NCBI RefSeq assembly: GCF_001426085.1
Contig: NZ_LMRR01000002.1
Location: 243,087-307,086, forward strand
DNA length: 64,000 bases
Direction: 5' to 3'
Source: Rhodococcus sp. Leaf278
GTDB lineage: Bacteria; Actinomycetota; Actinomycetes; Mycobacteriales; Mycobacteriaceae
The position numbers and the translations under genes were made by a program. A model generated the notes under the pieces. The model was not told where the DNA came from. It searched no databases and saw only the letters and a list, made by a program, of their open reading frames with translations. Shown here one piece after another: positions 43,723-52,527 of the stretch. Position 1 is the first letter of the stretch, and each line of letters begins with the position of its first letter.

Positions 43723-43758
43723 GTGCGACGTTGCAAGTACGTTGCCGATATTTCGCAC
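43723..43758 (-). promoter_or_regulatory. Candidate activator site upstream of the aldehyde dehydrogenase gene
   Basis: Perfect 6-bp arms GTGCGA (43723) and TCGCAC (43753) enclose two direct copies of ACGTTGC at 43728 and 43739, exactly 11 bp apart. The element lies 66-101 nt before the dehydrogenase start, in the gap that follows the regulator gene. The position and symmetry fit the binding site of the neighbouring GAF-type regulator. Confidence 0.45.
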
Positions 43759-43779
43759 CGGCGGGGCGCGACGGGTGCG

Positions 43780-45075
43780 TCAGATTCCGAGTTCGCGATC
43801 GAGTAGGTCGATGCGCGCGCTCACCTGACCGTAGAGCGCGGAATCCCTGCTCAGAGTGGCCCGGTAGGCCTCCCAAGCGATGACGTCCGTGCGCCCGTGG
43901 ATGGACGAGGTCCACTGCGCGAGCAGCACCGGGTCTCCGAGCCGGAGCAACGCGGCCTGCATACGAGACCGCAGTTCCTCCCGGATGCTCTCGATACCGG
44001 GCGCGGACGACCCCGGGAGCACCGGACCGGAGTAGATCCGTAGAGCAGCGTCGACGTCGCCGCGGTCGAGGGCGCGCCGAATGTCGCCGACATCGGAGGT
44101 CAATTCGCCGACCAGACGGTAGGGCCGCGATGCCAGACCTGCGGTGCCGAAGGTCTTGCGCAGTCTCGACATCTCGGCGCGGATGGTGACGGAGTCGAGT
44201 TCCTGCTCGTCGAGGAGCACCGCGAGGTGGTCCGAGCTGAGCCCTTCAGGATGCTCACCCAACAGCAGCAAGATCTCGGCATGTCGCTGGGAGAGCGGCA
44301 CCCGGCCGGATCCGCGAACCACCCCCGGCCGACCGGATCCGAGAACTTCGAGACGAGGAGCCGTGTCGCCCAACGATTTCGGCGAGTTCATCAGGTGCAG
44401 ACGCAACTCGGATTCGGCCGCGGCGACGGTGGCACGCACCAGCGAGAGCACCTCGGGCACCGCCACCCGCGGACCACCGGTGATGTCGATGGCTCCCAGA
44501 ATGTGACCGCTGGTGGGGTGGTGCACCGGTGCCGCCGAGCAGCTCCACTCGTGCACCGACCGAGAAAAATGCTCCGACGCGAAGATCTGCACACTGTGGT
44601 CGACCGCAAGCGCGGTACCGGGAGCATTGGTGCCCTTGCTCTCCTCGCTCCAGTCGACGCCTTCGGCGAAGTCCATCGTGAGCGCCCGATCCTTCGCCGC
44701 AGAATCACCCTCCACCCACAGCAGGCGTCCCTCCGCATCCGAAATCGCCACGAGCAATCCCGTATCGGAGGCGTCCTCGACCAGTAGCTTGCGAATGACC
44801 GGGCGGATGATGGCCATCGGATGACCGTTTCGGTAGCGCTCGAGATCCGGCCCGGTCAGAATCGGAGTGTCGTTTCCACCGTCGGGATCGACGCCCTTGG
44901 TGCGACTGCGCATCCACGAATCGAGCACGACGGACCGAACCGTCGAACCGTGCGTACGGATGTCGTCGACGAAAGACTGATGGGCACTGGACATTTGGCG
45001 CGCCAGAACGGCGACGTCCTCGCCCGGGCGCACTGCGACCCAGGGGTTGCCGCCACTGTCCGATCGGCTTGCCAT
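43780..45075 (-). CDS. GAF-domain transcriptional regulator (AcoR N-terminal type, no sigma-54 domain)
   Basis: A 431-residue regulator. The N-terminal part (VLDSWMRSRTKGVDP, then a GAF-like sensor domain at about 70-250 with GTNAPGTALAVDHSVQIFASEHF and SCSAAPVHHPTSGHILGAIDITG) is that of AcoR-type activators of acetoin/aldehyde operons. There is no AAA+ sigma-54 interaction domain. Instead a winged-helix-like segment follows (about 285-350, PLSQRHAEILLLLGEHPEGL, SVTIRAEMSRLRKTFG). This architecture is common in actinobacteria next to ExaC-type dehydrogenase genes. The ATG at 45075 has GGAGGAAG upstream. It probably senses an aldehyde or alcohol and activates the dehydrogenase-DUF779 genes 122 bp downstream. 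Confidence 0.85.
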   Translation of the reverse strand: MASRSDSGGNPWVAVRPGEDVAVLARQMSSAHQSFVDDIRTHGSTVRSVVLDSWMRSRTKGVDPDGGNDTPILTGPDLERYRNGHPMAIIRPVIRKLLVEDASDTGLLVAISDAEGRLLWVEGDSAAKDRALTMDFAEGVDWSEESKGTNAPGTALAVDHSVQIFASEHFSRSVHEWSCSAAPVHHPTSGHILGAIDITGGPRVAVPEVLSLVRATVAAAESELRLHLMNSPKSLGDTAPRLEVLGSGRPGVVRGSGRVPLSQRHAEILLLLGEHPEGLSSDHLAVLLDEQELDSVTIRAEMSRLRKTFGTAGLASRPYRLVGELTSDVGDIRRALDRGDVDAALRIYSGPVLPGSSAPGIESIREELRSRMQAALLRLGDPVLLAQWTSSIHGRTDVIAWEAYRATLSRDSALYGQVSARIDLLDRELGI

Positions 45076-45183
45076 TCGACGCTTCCTCCGTGACCTGTCC
45101 ACATTGCTGTAACCCAGCTCACAAGCAAGGATACAGCCGTGGTCGACGCGAGCGGTGGGCCCGGTCACGTCGACCGCGAGTGG

Positions 45184-45321
45184 CTACTTCTTCTTGACGG
45201 CCGAGGTGATGATGTCGTTGCTGGTGTCACCGCTGGACTTCGCCCGCTTGTCTGCGCGCTTGTCCTTGAGAGATTTGCCTGTTTTCTTGGTCATCGTGTT
45301 GCGAGGCGATTTGTCCGACAT
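45184..45321 (-). CDS. Small highly basic protein, 45 residues
   Basis: A short protein very rich in Lys and Arg, starting MSDKSPRNTMTKKTGKSLKD and ending AVKKK. It resembles small basic hypothetical proteins that I have seen in actinobacterial genomes, with no assigned function; nucleic acid or ribosome binding is a guess from composition. I use the ATG at 45321; fifteen upstream codons are open. It lies alone between mftG and the GAF regulator gene on the same strand. Confidence 0.6.
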   Translation of the reverse strand: MSDKSPRNTMTKKTGKSLKDKRADKRAKSSGDTSNDIITSAVKKK

Positions 45322-45339
45322 GGCAGTAACCCATCTATT

Positions 45340-45359
45340 GGGGAACCTGAACGGTCCCC
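45340..45359 (-). terminator. Hairpin downstream of mftG
   Basis: A GGGGA-ACC/GGT-CCCC stem with one bulged base and a 5-nt loop lies 13-32 nt after the mftG stop. No T-run follows. It may end the mftEFG transcript or separate it from the small basic gene. Confidence 0.3.
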
Positions 45360-45371
45360 AGACCACGAACG

Positions 45372-46865
45372 CTACGCTCCCCCGCGCCGATCGTGGTCTG
45401 CAATCAAATCGGCGGCGCGCTCAGCGAACATGATGGCCGTCGCGTGTGGCCCACGGCTGGGCACCACCGGGAATGCCGAGGTATCGACGACGAAGAGTCC
45501 GTCGACACCGCGCACCCGGCAGTGATCGTCGAGTACCGAACTCGGATCCGACTCGGGCCCCATCCTGGCGCTACCGGACAGGTGCAGTGATGTGCCGAGC
45601 GCCGTGAGGGGATTCTCGATCGTGGGCACATCCACGGTCTCCGACATGATGGGCGACGCCAGCAGATCGCGCGCAAGTTCGACGCCCTCGCGCATAGCGC
45701 GCCGGTCGACCTCCGATTCGAGATAGTGGTACCGCACGTCCGGAGCCTCGAACGGGTCCGTACTGCGCAGCGCAATGCTCCCGCGACTCGTCGATCGCAT
45801 GAGGCCGACGCCGACTACGTGGGGCCCGGGCTCGAGACCGGAGATCAGCCGGTCGAACTTTCTGGTGTACGGCCTGATCTCCACAGCGCCGGCATGTAGA
45901 ACTGCCTCCAGTGCAGACGATTTCGACGGAACTTCGTTCCTTTCGACGACAGGAACAGCAACCTCGGGATGGTCACTGAAACCTCGACCCACACCAGGGC
46001 TGTCGACCACGACCGAAATCCCCAGCGCAACAAGATCATCAGCTGGACCGATACCTGATCGAAGCAACAGTGCCGGGGTGTGCACAGAACCGGCAGACAG
46101 AATCACTTTGTCGGACCTCACGATACTGCGCACGCCGTCGACGACCATCTCGACGCCGATCACCCTGCTGCCGTGGAACATCAACGACGTCACCGTCGAA
46201 TTTCCCTGCACGCGTAGGTTCTGCCGATCCAGGATCGGCAAAAGATATGCGAGAGCTGCACTTACGCGGGTGCCGTTGCGGATGTTCAACGGCACAGCAC
46301 CGACTCCCCCGGCGGACGCTCCGGGAGAGTTCAGGTCCTGTTGCATCGAAAATCCTGCATTCACTGCAGAATCGACGAATGCCGTCGTGATCGGATGTCG
46401 AGCGTGTACCGGGGTGCGCGCGACCGGCATGGGTCCGCGAGATCCGTGCCACCGCCTCTGCATCCCGGCATCGAGATCTGTTTCGGAGCCGAGGTAGAAC
46501 GGCAGCACCTGCTCGAAAGACCACAGCGACTGCGGCCAGGTGTCGAAGTCCGTGGGCGTGGCACGAACGAAGTAACCACCGTTCACTGCGCCCGAGCCGC
46601 CCAGCACCCGGCCTCGAGCAATCGTTCGGCCGACGCCGGGCGTCAGTTCGGCCGAATACGTTCCTACCCATCGACTGCCGGGTCCGATGGGAAGCATCGA
46701 TGCGTCGGTCAGGTCGGCCGGGACTTCGGCGACAGAAGAGAAGGCGGGTCCGGCTTCGAGCAACAGCACCGACCGATCGGGATCCTCACTCAACCGAGAG
46801 GCGACGACACAGCCGCAGGAGCCACCGCCGACGACGATGACGTCTGCGTATTCGATCCGGTTCAC
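45372..46865 (-). CDS. mftG: Mycofactocin-associated GMC oxidoreductase MftG
   Basis: A flavoprotein of the glucose-methanol-choline family, 497 residues from the GTG at 46865. The FAD-binding DVIVVGGGSCGCVVASRLSE is at the N-terminus, GRVLGGSGAVNGG follows, and the C-terminal HLSGSARMG and PSRGPHATAIMFAERAADLI blocks are conserved. Known MftG proteins pass electrons from mycofactocinol toward respiration, regenerating oxidised cofactor during alcohol oxidation. Neighbours mftF and mftE and the direction support the assignment. The start is uncertain: a TTG at 46901 would overlap the mftF stop by 4 nt and add 12 residues. Confidence 0.9.
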   Translation of the reverse strand: MNRIEYADVIVVGGGSCGCVVASRLSEDPDRSVLLLEAGPAFSSVAEVPADLTDASMLPIGPGSRWVGTYSAELTPGVGRTIARGRVLGGSGAVNGGYFVRATPTDFDTWPQSLWSFEQVLPFYLGSETDLDAGMQRRWHGSRGPMPVARTPVHARHPITTAFVDSAVNAGFSMQQDLNSPGASAGGVGAVPLNIRNGTRVSAALAYLLPILDRQNLRVQGNSTVTSLMFHGSRVIGVEMVVDGVRSIVRSDKVILSAGSVHTPALLLRSGIGPADDLVALGISVVVDSPGVGRGFSDHPEVAVPVVERNEVPSKSSALEAVLHAGAVEIRPYTRKFDRLISGLEPGPHVVGVGLMRSTSRGSIALRSTDPFEAPDVRYHYLESEVDRRAMREGVELARDLLASPIMSETVDVPTIENPLTALGTSLHLSGSARMGPESDPSSVLDDHCRVRGVDGLFVVDTSAFPVVPSRGPHATAIMFAERAADLIADHDRRGGA

Positions 46866-46897
46866 ACCATCCACGGATCGGGCCGGGCTGGCACCGG

Positions 46898-48424
46898 TCA
46901 ACCGTCCAAGCGTGGCTTGAGCGCGTCGATGCTTCGCGCGGACAGAGCGCCTTTCCACAACCCCGCACCGTAGGCAATATCGTCGGCTCGTTTGTAGAAG
47001 GCATAGCGCACCGGATCGAGACCGCCGAGCTCGCGGTGCTTACTCCAATCCGAGAATGCTTCTGCCACAGCCAATCCGAGCGCAATCTTTCGAATTCGAC
47101 TGGACAGCACTACGGCGAGAAGAGTGATAGGCCAATAATGTCGGCACAACGCCGACGCGAGTTGCCACAACCCCGCCACGAAACCTTCCGCGGCAAGAAT
47201 CGCCGCGATACGAGTGGGCTGGTCCAAGCCGACGAACATCTTGCGAAGTCGAACGACCGTCACACCGAGTGTCGCAGCTGCGCCGACGAGTCCGATCCGC
47301 GTCAGGCTCGCAGCGAGCAGGCAGGCGATGAGCGTCCACGGCGACATCGCGATCGGCGGCACCATTCCCGGATGACGAGCGGACAACGGTGTGGCACCGG
47401 TCCCGTAGAACAACTTGCGAGTGAACCATTCGACGAAGGTGACGCGGTGCTCGTGTGCAACGTGGGCGACGGGCTCGTAGCGCAACCGCCACCCCGCCTC
47501 CTGCAACCGCCAGCACAGGTCCACGTCCTCGGCCACGTGCATCGACTCGTCGAATCCCTCGCAGTCCATCGCCACGGACCGGCGCAGCAACATCGCGGCG
47601 CTGGGGACGTAGGACACCGAACTCCCGGCCCGCACTGCCGCTTCTCTGCGACCGAGATCGAGCGACGACCGTGCGTGCTCGTATCGGGCCAGCGCGCTGC
47701 CCTCGGGCTCGAGCGCGACGATGCGGGGTGCCACCAACGCAACAGCCGGGTCCGAGAAATGGCCGAGCATGACCTCGAGCCAGCCCTTGCGCGGTACGAC
47801 GTCCGAATCCAGAAATGCAACAAAATCCGTTGTAGCGCAACGCAATCCCGTGTTTCTCGCAGCCGCCGGTCCACGCGAGCGCTCGTGCCGGAGCACCGTC
47901 ACGCTGCCCACGGCGGACGCCATCCGCGGTACCGCGACCGGGGTGTCGGACCCGTCGTCGACGATGATGACGTGCAGCCCGTGCAACGCCGTGATCAGAC
48001 GCTCGAGCCCGGCCTCGTTGTTCTTGAGCGGCACCACGACGGTGACGTCGGACGGCGACGGGATCGACATCGGGCGCGGGTTGCCGACTCCCGAGTCCAG
48101 AAGTTTGCGTGCGACGAGTGCGGACTGCGAGTCGGTCACTTCGATGAAACCGTCGCCGATCATCGCTGCCGCCGTCGGTGCGAGGGTCAGCATCCGGGTC
48201 GGCGAACCACCGATCAGGACGCGTCCCTCGGAGAATGTGCGTACGCGTGGATCGACTCTCACCCCGAAGCCATCAGGCAACCGACCTTCACCCATCAGGA
48301 GATCGTAAGCGGACAAGCCTCCGGTGTGTCGGCCACCCGTGAAATCGGACGGAACATACCTGCTGCCCGTTTCTTCGGAATCGCTCGCGGGTCTCTGAAC
48401 AGGCGTTCCGCCCAGGTCGGTCAC
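46898..48424 (-). CDS. mftF: Mycofactocin glycosyltransferase MftF
   Basis: A 508-residue family-2 glycosyltransferase that adds glucose units to premycofactocin to form glycosylated mycofactocins. The nucleotide-sugar fold starts near residue 115 ([19 protein letters not shown]) and has [23 protein letters not shown] (DxD type) and [21 protein letters not shown]. Several hydrophobic segments in the last third suggest membrane attachment. The GTG start at 48424 overlaps the mftE stop as GTGA, which fixes the start; the longer open frame upstream lies within mftE. mftG follows closely. Confidence 0.93.
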   Translation of the reverse strand: MTDLGGTPVQRPASDSEETGSRYVPSDFTGGRHTGGLSAYDLLMGEGRLPDGFGVRVDPRVRTFSEGRVLIGGSPTRMLTLAPTAAAMIGDGFIEVTDSQSALVARKLLDSGVGNPRPMSIPSPSDVTVVVPLKNNEAGLERLITALHGLHVIIVDDGSDTPVAVPRMASAVGSVTVLRHERSRGPAAARNTGLRCATTDFVAFLDSDVVPRKGWLEVMLGHFSDPAVALVAPRIVALEPEGSALARYEHARSSLDLGRREAAVRAGSSVSYVPSAAMLLRRSVAMDCEGFDESMHVAEDVDLCWRLQEAGWRLRYEPVAHVAHEHRVTFVEWFTRKLFYGTGATPLSARHPGMVPPIAMSPWTLIACLLAASLTRIGLVGAAATLGVTVVRLRKMFVGLDQPTRIAAILAAEGFVAGLWQLASALCRHYWPITLLAVVLSSRIRKIALGLAVAEAFSDWSKHRELGGLDPVRYAFYKRADDIAYGAGLWKGALSARSIDALKPRLDG

Positions 48425-49107
48425 GCGATCACTCCGTGCTCGGAGGGACTCCATTTCCGCACGGCATCGCCGGCGCGGGTACGAAGCAGCTCGAACGCTC
48501 GACGCCCCTCTTCCGGGTCGGCTCCGGAGGGGTCGCCGAGGACACCGTTCGCAGCGATCGATGCGACGCCGTCGGCGCGCAGCGCAGGAAGTAGGGCGGC
48601 GATGTCGGTCGTATTGCCCACCTCCGCCTTGCTCATGTCCACTACCTCGGGCGAAAGGTGCAGCAGCATCGACGTTTCGGAGCGCCCAGCGTGAGCATCT
48701 GCTCCGGGCACGGCGCACGGAAACCAGACGACGTCACGCCCCTCGTAGCGCAGCAGCAGCACTGCAGATCGCAGTGCGGGCCCGTTGCCGCCGTGCCCGT
48801 TGACGAACACCACCCGCTCCGCCCACCGGCACGCGGAGCGCCCGTATTCCACCAATACGGTCTCGAGTGCTGCAGCGCCGATCGACACGGTTCCGGGAAA
48901 GCCTTCGTGCTCGCCGCTCGACCCGTACGCGATCGCGGGACCCACGAGCGCGTTGTCGATGGTGTGCGCAACGGCGGTGGCGATACGGGTGTCGGTATCG
49001 AGCGGCAGGTGCGGTCCGTGTTGCTCGATCGAGCCGACCGGCACGACGAGGGTCCTGGACCCAACGACGTCCGGCCAGTACTGCGTACCGAGGGGGTCCG
49101 TGGCCAT
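48421..49107 (-). CDS. mftE: Mycofactocin precursor peptidase MftE (creatininase family)
   Basis: A 228-residue metal hydrolase of the creatininase family that releases the modified C-terminal Val-Tyr product from the MftA peptide. Metal-ligand motifs are visible: [16 protein letters not shown] (E28, H30, D37), [11 protein letters not shown] near residue 100 and [14 protein letters not shown]. The ATG at 49107 lies 71 bp from the divergent GntR gene. The gene heads the E-F-G block, which is separated from mftABCD by about 7.7 kb. Confidence 0.93.
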   Translation of the reverse strand: MATDPLGTQYWPDVVGSRTLVVPVGSIEQHGPHLPLDTDTRIATAVAHTIDNALVGPAIAYGSSGEHEGFPGTVSIGAAALETVLVEYGRSACRWAERVVFVNGHGGNGPALRSAVLLLRYEGRDVVWFPCAVPGADAHAGRSETSMLLHLSPEVVDMSKAEVGNTTDIAALLPALRADGVASIAANGVLGDPSGADPEEGRRAFELLRTRAGDAVRKWSPSEHGVIA

Positions 49108-49152
49108 GGGTGCCGATGCTATCGGTATGGAACGAGAACGTCACGCCGTCGA

Positions 49153-49172
49153 AACACTGCGCCGCTAACGTT
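49153..49172 (+). promoter_or_regulatory. Promoter-like element shared with the NCS1 gene (copy 1)
   Basis: A 20-bp sequence (AACACTGCGCCGC then TAACGTT) matches 49945-49964 at 18 of 20 positions. It contains TAACGT, a TANNNT -10 hexamer ending at 49171, only 7 nt before the GTG start of the GntR gene, so that mRNA could be leaderless. It could equally be an operator for this regulator. Confidence 0.5.
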
Positions 49173-49178
49173 CGCTGA

Positions 49179-49904
49179 GTGCCACCTCGTCGCCGGTCGA
49201 TATTTCTCTCGCAATTGTCGATAACGACGCCGGGTGGTCCACAACCGACAATTCTTCGGGAGCTGCGCCGAGTAATTCTGGCCGGCGATGCGCCACCGAA
49301 TACCCCGATTCCGCTCAACGAAGTGGCGGAACTTTTCGGGGTGAGCAGAATCCCGGTGCGCGAATCCCTCAAAACCCTCATCGGTGAGGGATTGGTCGAT
49401 CATCGACCGAACCTCGGTTACACGGTGGCTCAGTTGACCGCGGCCGAGCTCCGCGAAATGTACATCGTCCGAGAGGTTCTGGAGACTGCGGCGCTTCCGG
49501 TGGCGGTCGATCTCGCCACCGAGGACGACCGCGCCCATCTCATCGAGGTCAATCGCCTACTCGAGGCTTCCCTCACCCAGGACGACTCGCGTGAATACCA
49601 CCGGCTCTCGCGCGAATTCCACCTGTCCCTGACCCGCCCGTGCCGTATGCATCGGTTGCTTCACATGCTCGAATCCGCCTGGAACATAACCGAACCCATC
49701 CAGCCGATGGTCCATGTGGCCGGATCGGACAGAGCATCACTGCACAGCGATCACGCAGATATGCTCACGGCCTTTCTTGCCGGCGATTCGGCGGGCTTGA
49801 TGCGCGCAGCGCAGCACCATCACACGCGTCTCAATTCGGTCATTTCGACATTGTCGAACGACCACGGATTGTTCGCCGATCCACCGCCTGACCAGACACG
49901 GTAA
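49179..49904 (+). CDS. GntR-family regulator with FCD domain
   Basis: A 241-residue regulator. The winged helix (about 25-85) has ILRELRRVILAGDAPPNTPI and the recognition part VSRIPVRESLKTLIGEGLV. The C-terminal all-helical FCD domain (about 100-230) has histidines placed as metal ligands (REFHLSL, HSDHADML, HHHTRLN). The GTG at 49179 is used. The gene precedes and runs with the NCS1 transporter and hydantoin racemase genes, which it probably controls; a near-identical 20-bp element precedes both this gene and the transporter gene. The effector is likely a small acid or ureide, not readable here. Confidence 0.9.
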   Translation: MPPRRRSIFLSQLSITTPGGPQPTILRELRRVILAGDAPPNTPIPLNEVAELFGVSRIPVRESLKTLIGEGLVDHRPNLGYTVAQLTAAELREMYIVREVLETAALPVAVDLATEDDRAHLIEVNRLLEASLTQDDSREYHRLSREFHLSLTRPCRMHRLLHMLESAWNITEPIQPMVHVAGSDRASLHSDHADMLTAFLAGDSAGLMRAAQHHHTRLNSVISTLSNDHGLFADPPPDQTR

Positions 49905-49944
49905 AGATTCCGCCGAAGATATATCGGTTTCGTCACGAGCACGC

Positions 49945-49964
49945 AACACTTCGCCGCTAACTTT
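49945..49964 (+). promoter_or_regulatory. Promoter-like element shared with the GntR gene (copy 2)
   Basis: Second copy of the 20-bp element (AACACTTCGCCGC then TAACTTT), 44-63 nt before the NCS1 start. TAACTT fits a -10 hexamer, giving a leader of roughly 38 nt containing the CAGGAG ribosome site. Confidence 0.5.
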
Positions 49965-50007
49965 TCTTCATTCGCTCACCTCATATGCCATGCCGTCAGG
50001 AGCATCG

Positions 50008-51561
50008 ATGACAGATACAGCGCACGGTCCCGCCCAAACGGGAGATCTTGTGGAAGCCGCGGGGCACCCCGTCGGTGGTGGTCTGATCAAGGACAGTTAC
50101 GACCCGCGACTGACCAACGAGGACCTGGCTCCGCTGAAGAAGCAGACCTGGACCTCCTACAACCTGTTCGCCTTCTGGATGTCGGACGTGCACTCGGTCG
50201 GTGGGTACGTGACCGCAGGCAGCCTGTTCGCGCTCGGGTTGGCCAGCTGGCAGGTGCTGATCGCACTCCTCGTCGGCATCACGATCGTCTACTTCTTCTG
50301 CAATCTCGTCGCCAAACCGAGCCAGGTGTCAGGCGTCCCGTATCCGGTCATCTGCCGCAGTGTTTTCGGGGTCCTCGGTGCCAACATTCCGGCCATCATC
50401 CGCGGTCTGATCGCGGTGGCCTGGTACGGCATTCAGACGTTCCTGGCCTCGGCCGCACTCGACATCGTGCTGATCAAGTTGTTCCCGTCGCTGGCTCCGT
50501 ACGCTGTGACCGCAGACTACGGTTTCGTCGGACTGTCCCTGCTCGGCTGGGCGAGCTTCCTGTTCCTCTGGGTCGTCCAGGCCGCGGTGTTCTGGCGCGG
50601 TATGGAGTCCATTCGTAAGTTCATCGACTTCTGCGGCCCCGCGGTCTACGTCGTGATGTTCATGCTGTGCGGCTACCTGATCTGGAAAGCCGGCTGGGGC
50701 GCGATCGATCTCAACCTCGGCGAGGTCGAACACACGGGTCTGAGCTCGATCCCGGTGATGCTCGGCGCCATCGCGCTCGTGGTCTCGTACTTCTCCGGTC
50801 CGATGCTCAACTTCGGCGACTTCTCGCGCTACGGAAAGTCCTATGCCGCAGTGAAGAAGGGCAACTTCCTCGGCCTGCCGGTGAACTTCCTGGTGTTCTC
50901 GATTCTTGTCGTCGTCACCGCGTCCCTGACGCTGCCGGTGTTCGGTGAGCTGATCACCGACCCGGTCGAGACCGTTGCCCGAATCGACAGCACGTTCGCG
51001 ATCGTCCTCGGTGCCCTGACCTTCACGATCGCCACCATAGGCATCAACATCGTCGCCAACTTCATCTCGCCGGCATTCGACTTCTCCAACGTCAGCCCCC
51101 AGAAGATCAGCTGGCGTGCCGGCGGCATGATCGCCGCCATCGGCTCGGTGCTCATCACCCCGTGGAATCTGTACAACAATCCCGAGGTCATTCACCTGAC
51201 GTTGGAAACTCTGGGCGCATTCATCGGGCCGTTGTTCGGCATCCTGATCGCCGACTACTACCTGGTTCGCAAGCAGAAAGTCGTTGTCGACGAACTGTTC
51301 TCGATGTCGCCGACCGGGTTGTACTGGTACTCGAAGGGCTACAACCCGGCAGCGGTGTACTCCACCGTCGTCGGCGCGCTCGTAGCGATGTTCACCGTGC
51401 TCTTCAACGGAGCGATCGACGGCATGGAGATCGCCGGTATGTCGACGGCCTCGAAGTACAGTTGGTTCATCGGCTGCGGCATCGGCTTCGTCATGTACTT
51501 CTATCTGGCGACGAAGACCAAGCTCGCTGTCACCAACTTCGACGTTCCAGCCAAGGCATAG
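50008..51561 (+). CDS. NCS1-family nucleobase/hydantoin/allantoin transporter
   Basis: A 517-residue cation symporter with about twelve membrane segments. The N-terminal cytoplasmic part ends in NEDLAPLKKQTWTSYNLFAFWMSDVHSVGGY (in part), the characteristic NCS1 entry helix, and FSGPMLNFGDFSRYGKS is the conserved central loop. Related proteins carry hydantoins, allantoin, uracil or cytosine. The ATG at 50008 follows CAGGAG with 5 nt spacing. Ten bases separate it from the hydantoin racemase gene, so hydantoins or ureides are the favoured substrates. The rest of a hydantoin pathway (hydantoinase, carbamoylase) is not in the window. Confidence 0.88.
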   Translation: MTDTAHGPAQTGDLVEAAGHPVGGGLIKDSYDPRLTNEDLAPLKKQTWTSYNLFAFWMSDVHSVGGYVTAGSLFALGLASWQVLIALLVGITIVYFFCNLVAKPSQVSGVPYPVICRSVFGVLGANIPAIIRGLIAVAWYGIQTFLASAALDIVLIKLFPSLAPYAVTADYGFVGLSLLGWASFLFLWVVQAAVFWRGMESIRKFIDFCGPAVYVVMFMLCGYLIWKAGWGAIDLNLGEVEHTGLSSIPVMLGAIALVVSYFSGPMLNFGDFSRYGKSYAAVKKGNFLGLPVNFLVFSILVVVTASLTLPVFGELITDPVETVARIDSTFAIVLGALTFTIATIGINIVANFISPAFDFSNVSPQKISWRAGGMIAAIGSVLITPWNLYNNPEVIHLTLETLGAFIGPLFGILIADYYLVRKQKVVVDELFSMSPTGLYWYSKGYNPAAVYSTVVGALVAMFTVLFNGAIDGMEIAGMSTASKYSWFIGCGIGFVMYFYLATKTKLAVTNFDVPAKA

Positions 51562-51571
51562 GATTTCGTAC

Positions 51572-52303
51572 GTGCTCATCAAGGTCATCAATCCGAACAC
51601 CACCGGTTCGATGACCGCAACGATCGGCGACTGTGCCCGGGCCGTAGTCGGCCCGGGCACCGTCATCGATGCGGTCAGTCCCTCGATGGGGCCGGTATCC
51701 ATCGAAAGTCATGTCGACGAAGCCCTCAGTGTCCCCGGCATTCTCGCCGAGATCGCCAGTGGCGAAGCTGCGGGGGTCGATGGTTACGTCGTCGCTTGTT
51801 TCGGCGATCCGGGTATCGACGCGGCCCGAGAACTGGCGTCCGGTCCGGTCATCGGTATCGCCGAGGCTGCGATGCATGCCGCGAGTTTCCTGGGCCGTGG
51901 GTTCAGCGTCGTCACGACACTCGGGCGCACCGTCGGGCGAGCGCAGGATCTGGCGAACCATTACGGCTTCGGCCGCCACTGCCTCGGTATCCATGCGTGC
52001 GACATGCCGGTCCTCGATCTCGAGACCGACCCCGATGCCCGCAAGATCGTCACCGAGGCGTGTCGCGTCGCCGTCGAGACGGACGGCAGCGATGCCGTGG
52101 TCCTCGGTTGCGCAGGCATGGCCGATCTCTGCCAACACATCTCGGCCGAGATCGGTGTACCCGTCGTCGACGGTGTGGCCGCGGGAACGTTGTTCGTACA
52201 GTCCCTGGTGAACCTCGGACTGCGCACTGGAAAGCGCGGCGAATTCGCCACCCCGCCGCCCAAGCTCTACACGGGAATGCTCGAGGGATTCAGTAGGCCC
52301 TGA
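51572..52303 (+). CDS. Hydantoin racemase / Asp-Glu racemase superfamily protein
   Basis: A 243-residue cofactor-independent racemase. The N-terminal IKVINPNTTGSMT, the first catalytic cysteine in VVACFGDPG (about residue 75) and the second in VVLGCAGMADL (about 177) are the signature of HyuE-like hydantoin racemases and the related allantoin racemases. It would interconvert D- and L-5-substituted hydantoins or allantoin enantiomers. It uses a GTG start at 51572, 10 bp after the transporter gene, in one operon with it. Confidence 0.88.
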   Translation: MLIKVINPNTTGSMTATIGDCARAVVGPGTVIDAVSPSMGPVSIESHVDEALSVPGILAEIASGEAAGVDGYVVACFGDPGIDAARELASGPVIGIAEAAMHAASFLGRGFSVVTTLGRTVGRAQDLANHYGFGRHCLGIHACDMPVLDLETDPDARKIVTEACRVAVETDGSDAVVLGCAGMADLCQHISAEIGVPVVDGVAAGTLFVQSLVNLGLRTGKRGEFATPPPKLYTGMLEGFSRP

Positions 52304-52306
52304 GCG

Positions 52307-52501
52307 TTACCTGGACCGACCGAGCGTGGCGACGGTGTAACCGATCGCTGCGCCGGCAACCAGTACGCCGACGAGCAGCAGCACAACCTGCACGGTGGTG
52401 GACATCGAGTCGTCGAGCAAGCCGACGTAGATCACGACACAGGACGCCACGATCGCGACGAGAGCAGATACGCCGGCGCGTCTAGGAAACTTGTCGGTCA
52501 T
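52307..52501 (-). CDS. Small membrane protein, two transmembrane segments
   Basis: A 64-residue protein with two hydrophobic helices (about 11-29 and 37-60) and a basic C-terminus (LGRSR). I recognise no family. It begins 27 bp after the stop of the large STAND-WD40 gene on the same strand, so it may be co-transcribed and act at the membrane with it; the STAND protein also has a membrane segment. The ribosome site is weak. It ends 3 bp from the convergent racemase gene. Confidence 0.55.
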   Translation of the reverse strand: MTDKFPRRAGVSALVAIVASCVVIYVGLLDDSMSTTVQVVLLLVGVLVAGAAIGYTVATLGRSR

Positions 52502-52527
52502 TGCGCAAGTACACCATCACCGGTCGG

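Noticed and set aside
47036..48694. 552-codon plus-strand frame opposite mftF
   Set aside because: Antisense shadow; mftF has clear glycosyltransferase motifs and a coupled start.
50329..51702. 457-codon minus-strand frame opposite the NCS1 transporter
   Set aside because: Charged, His/Glu/Asp-rich mirror of a membrane protein gene; no domain recognised.
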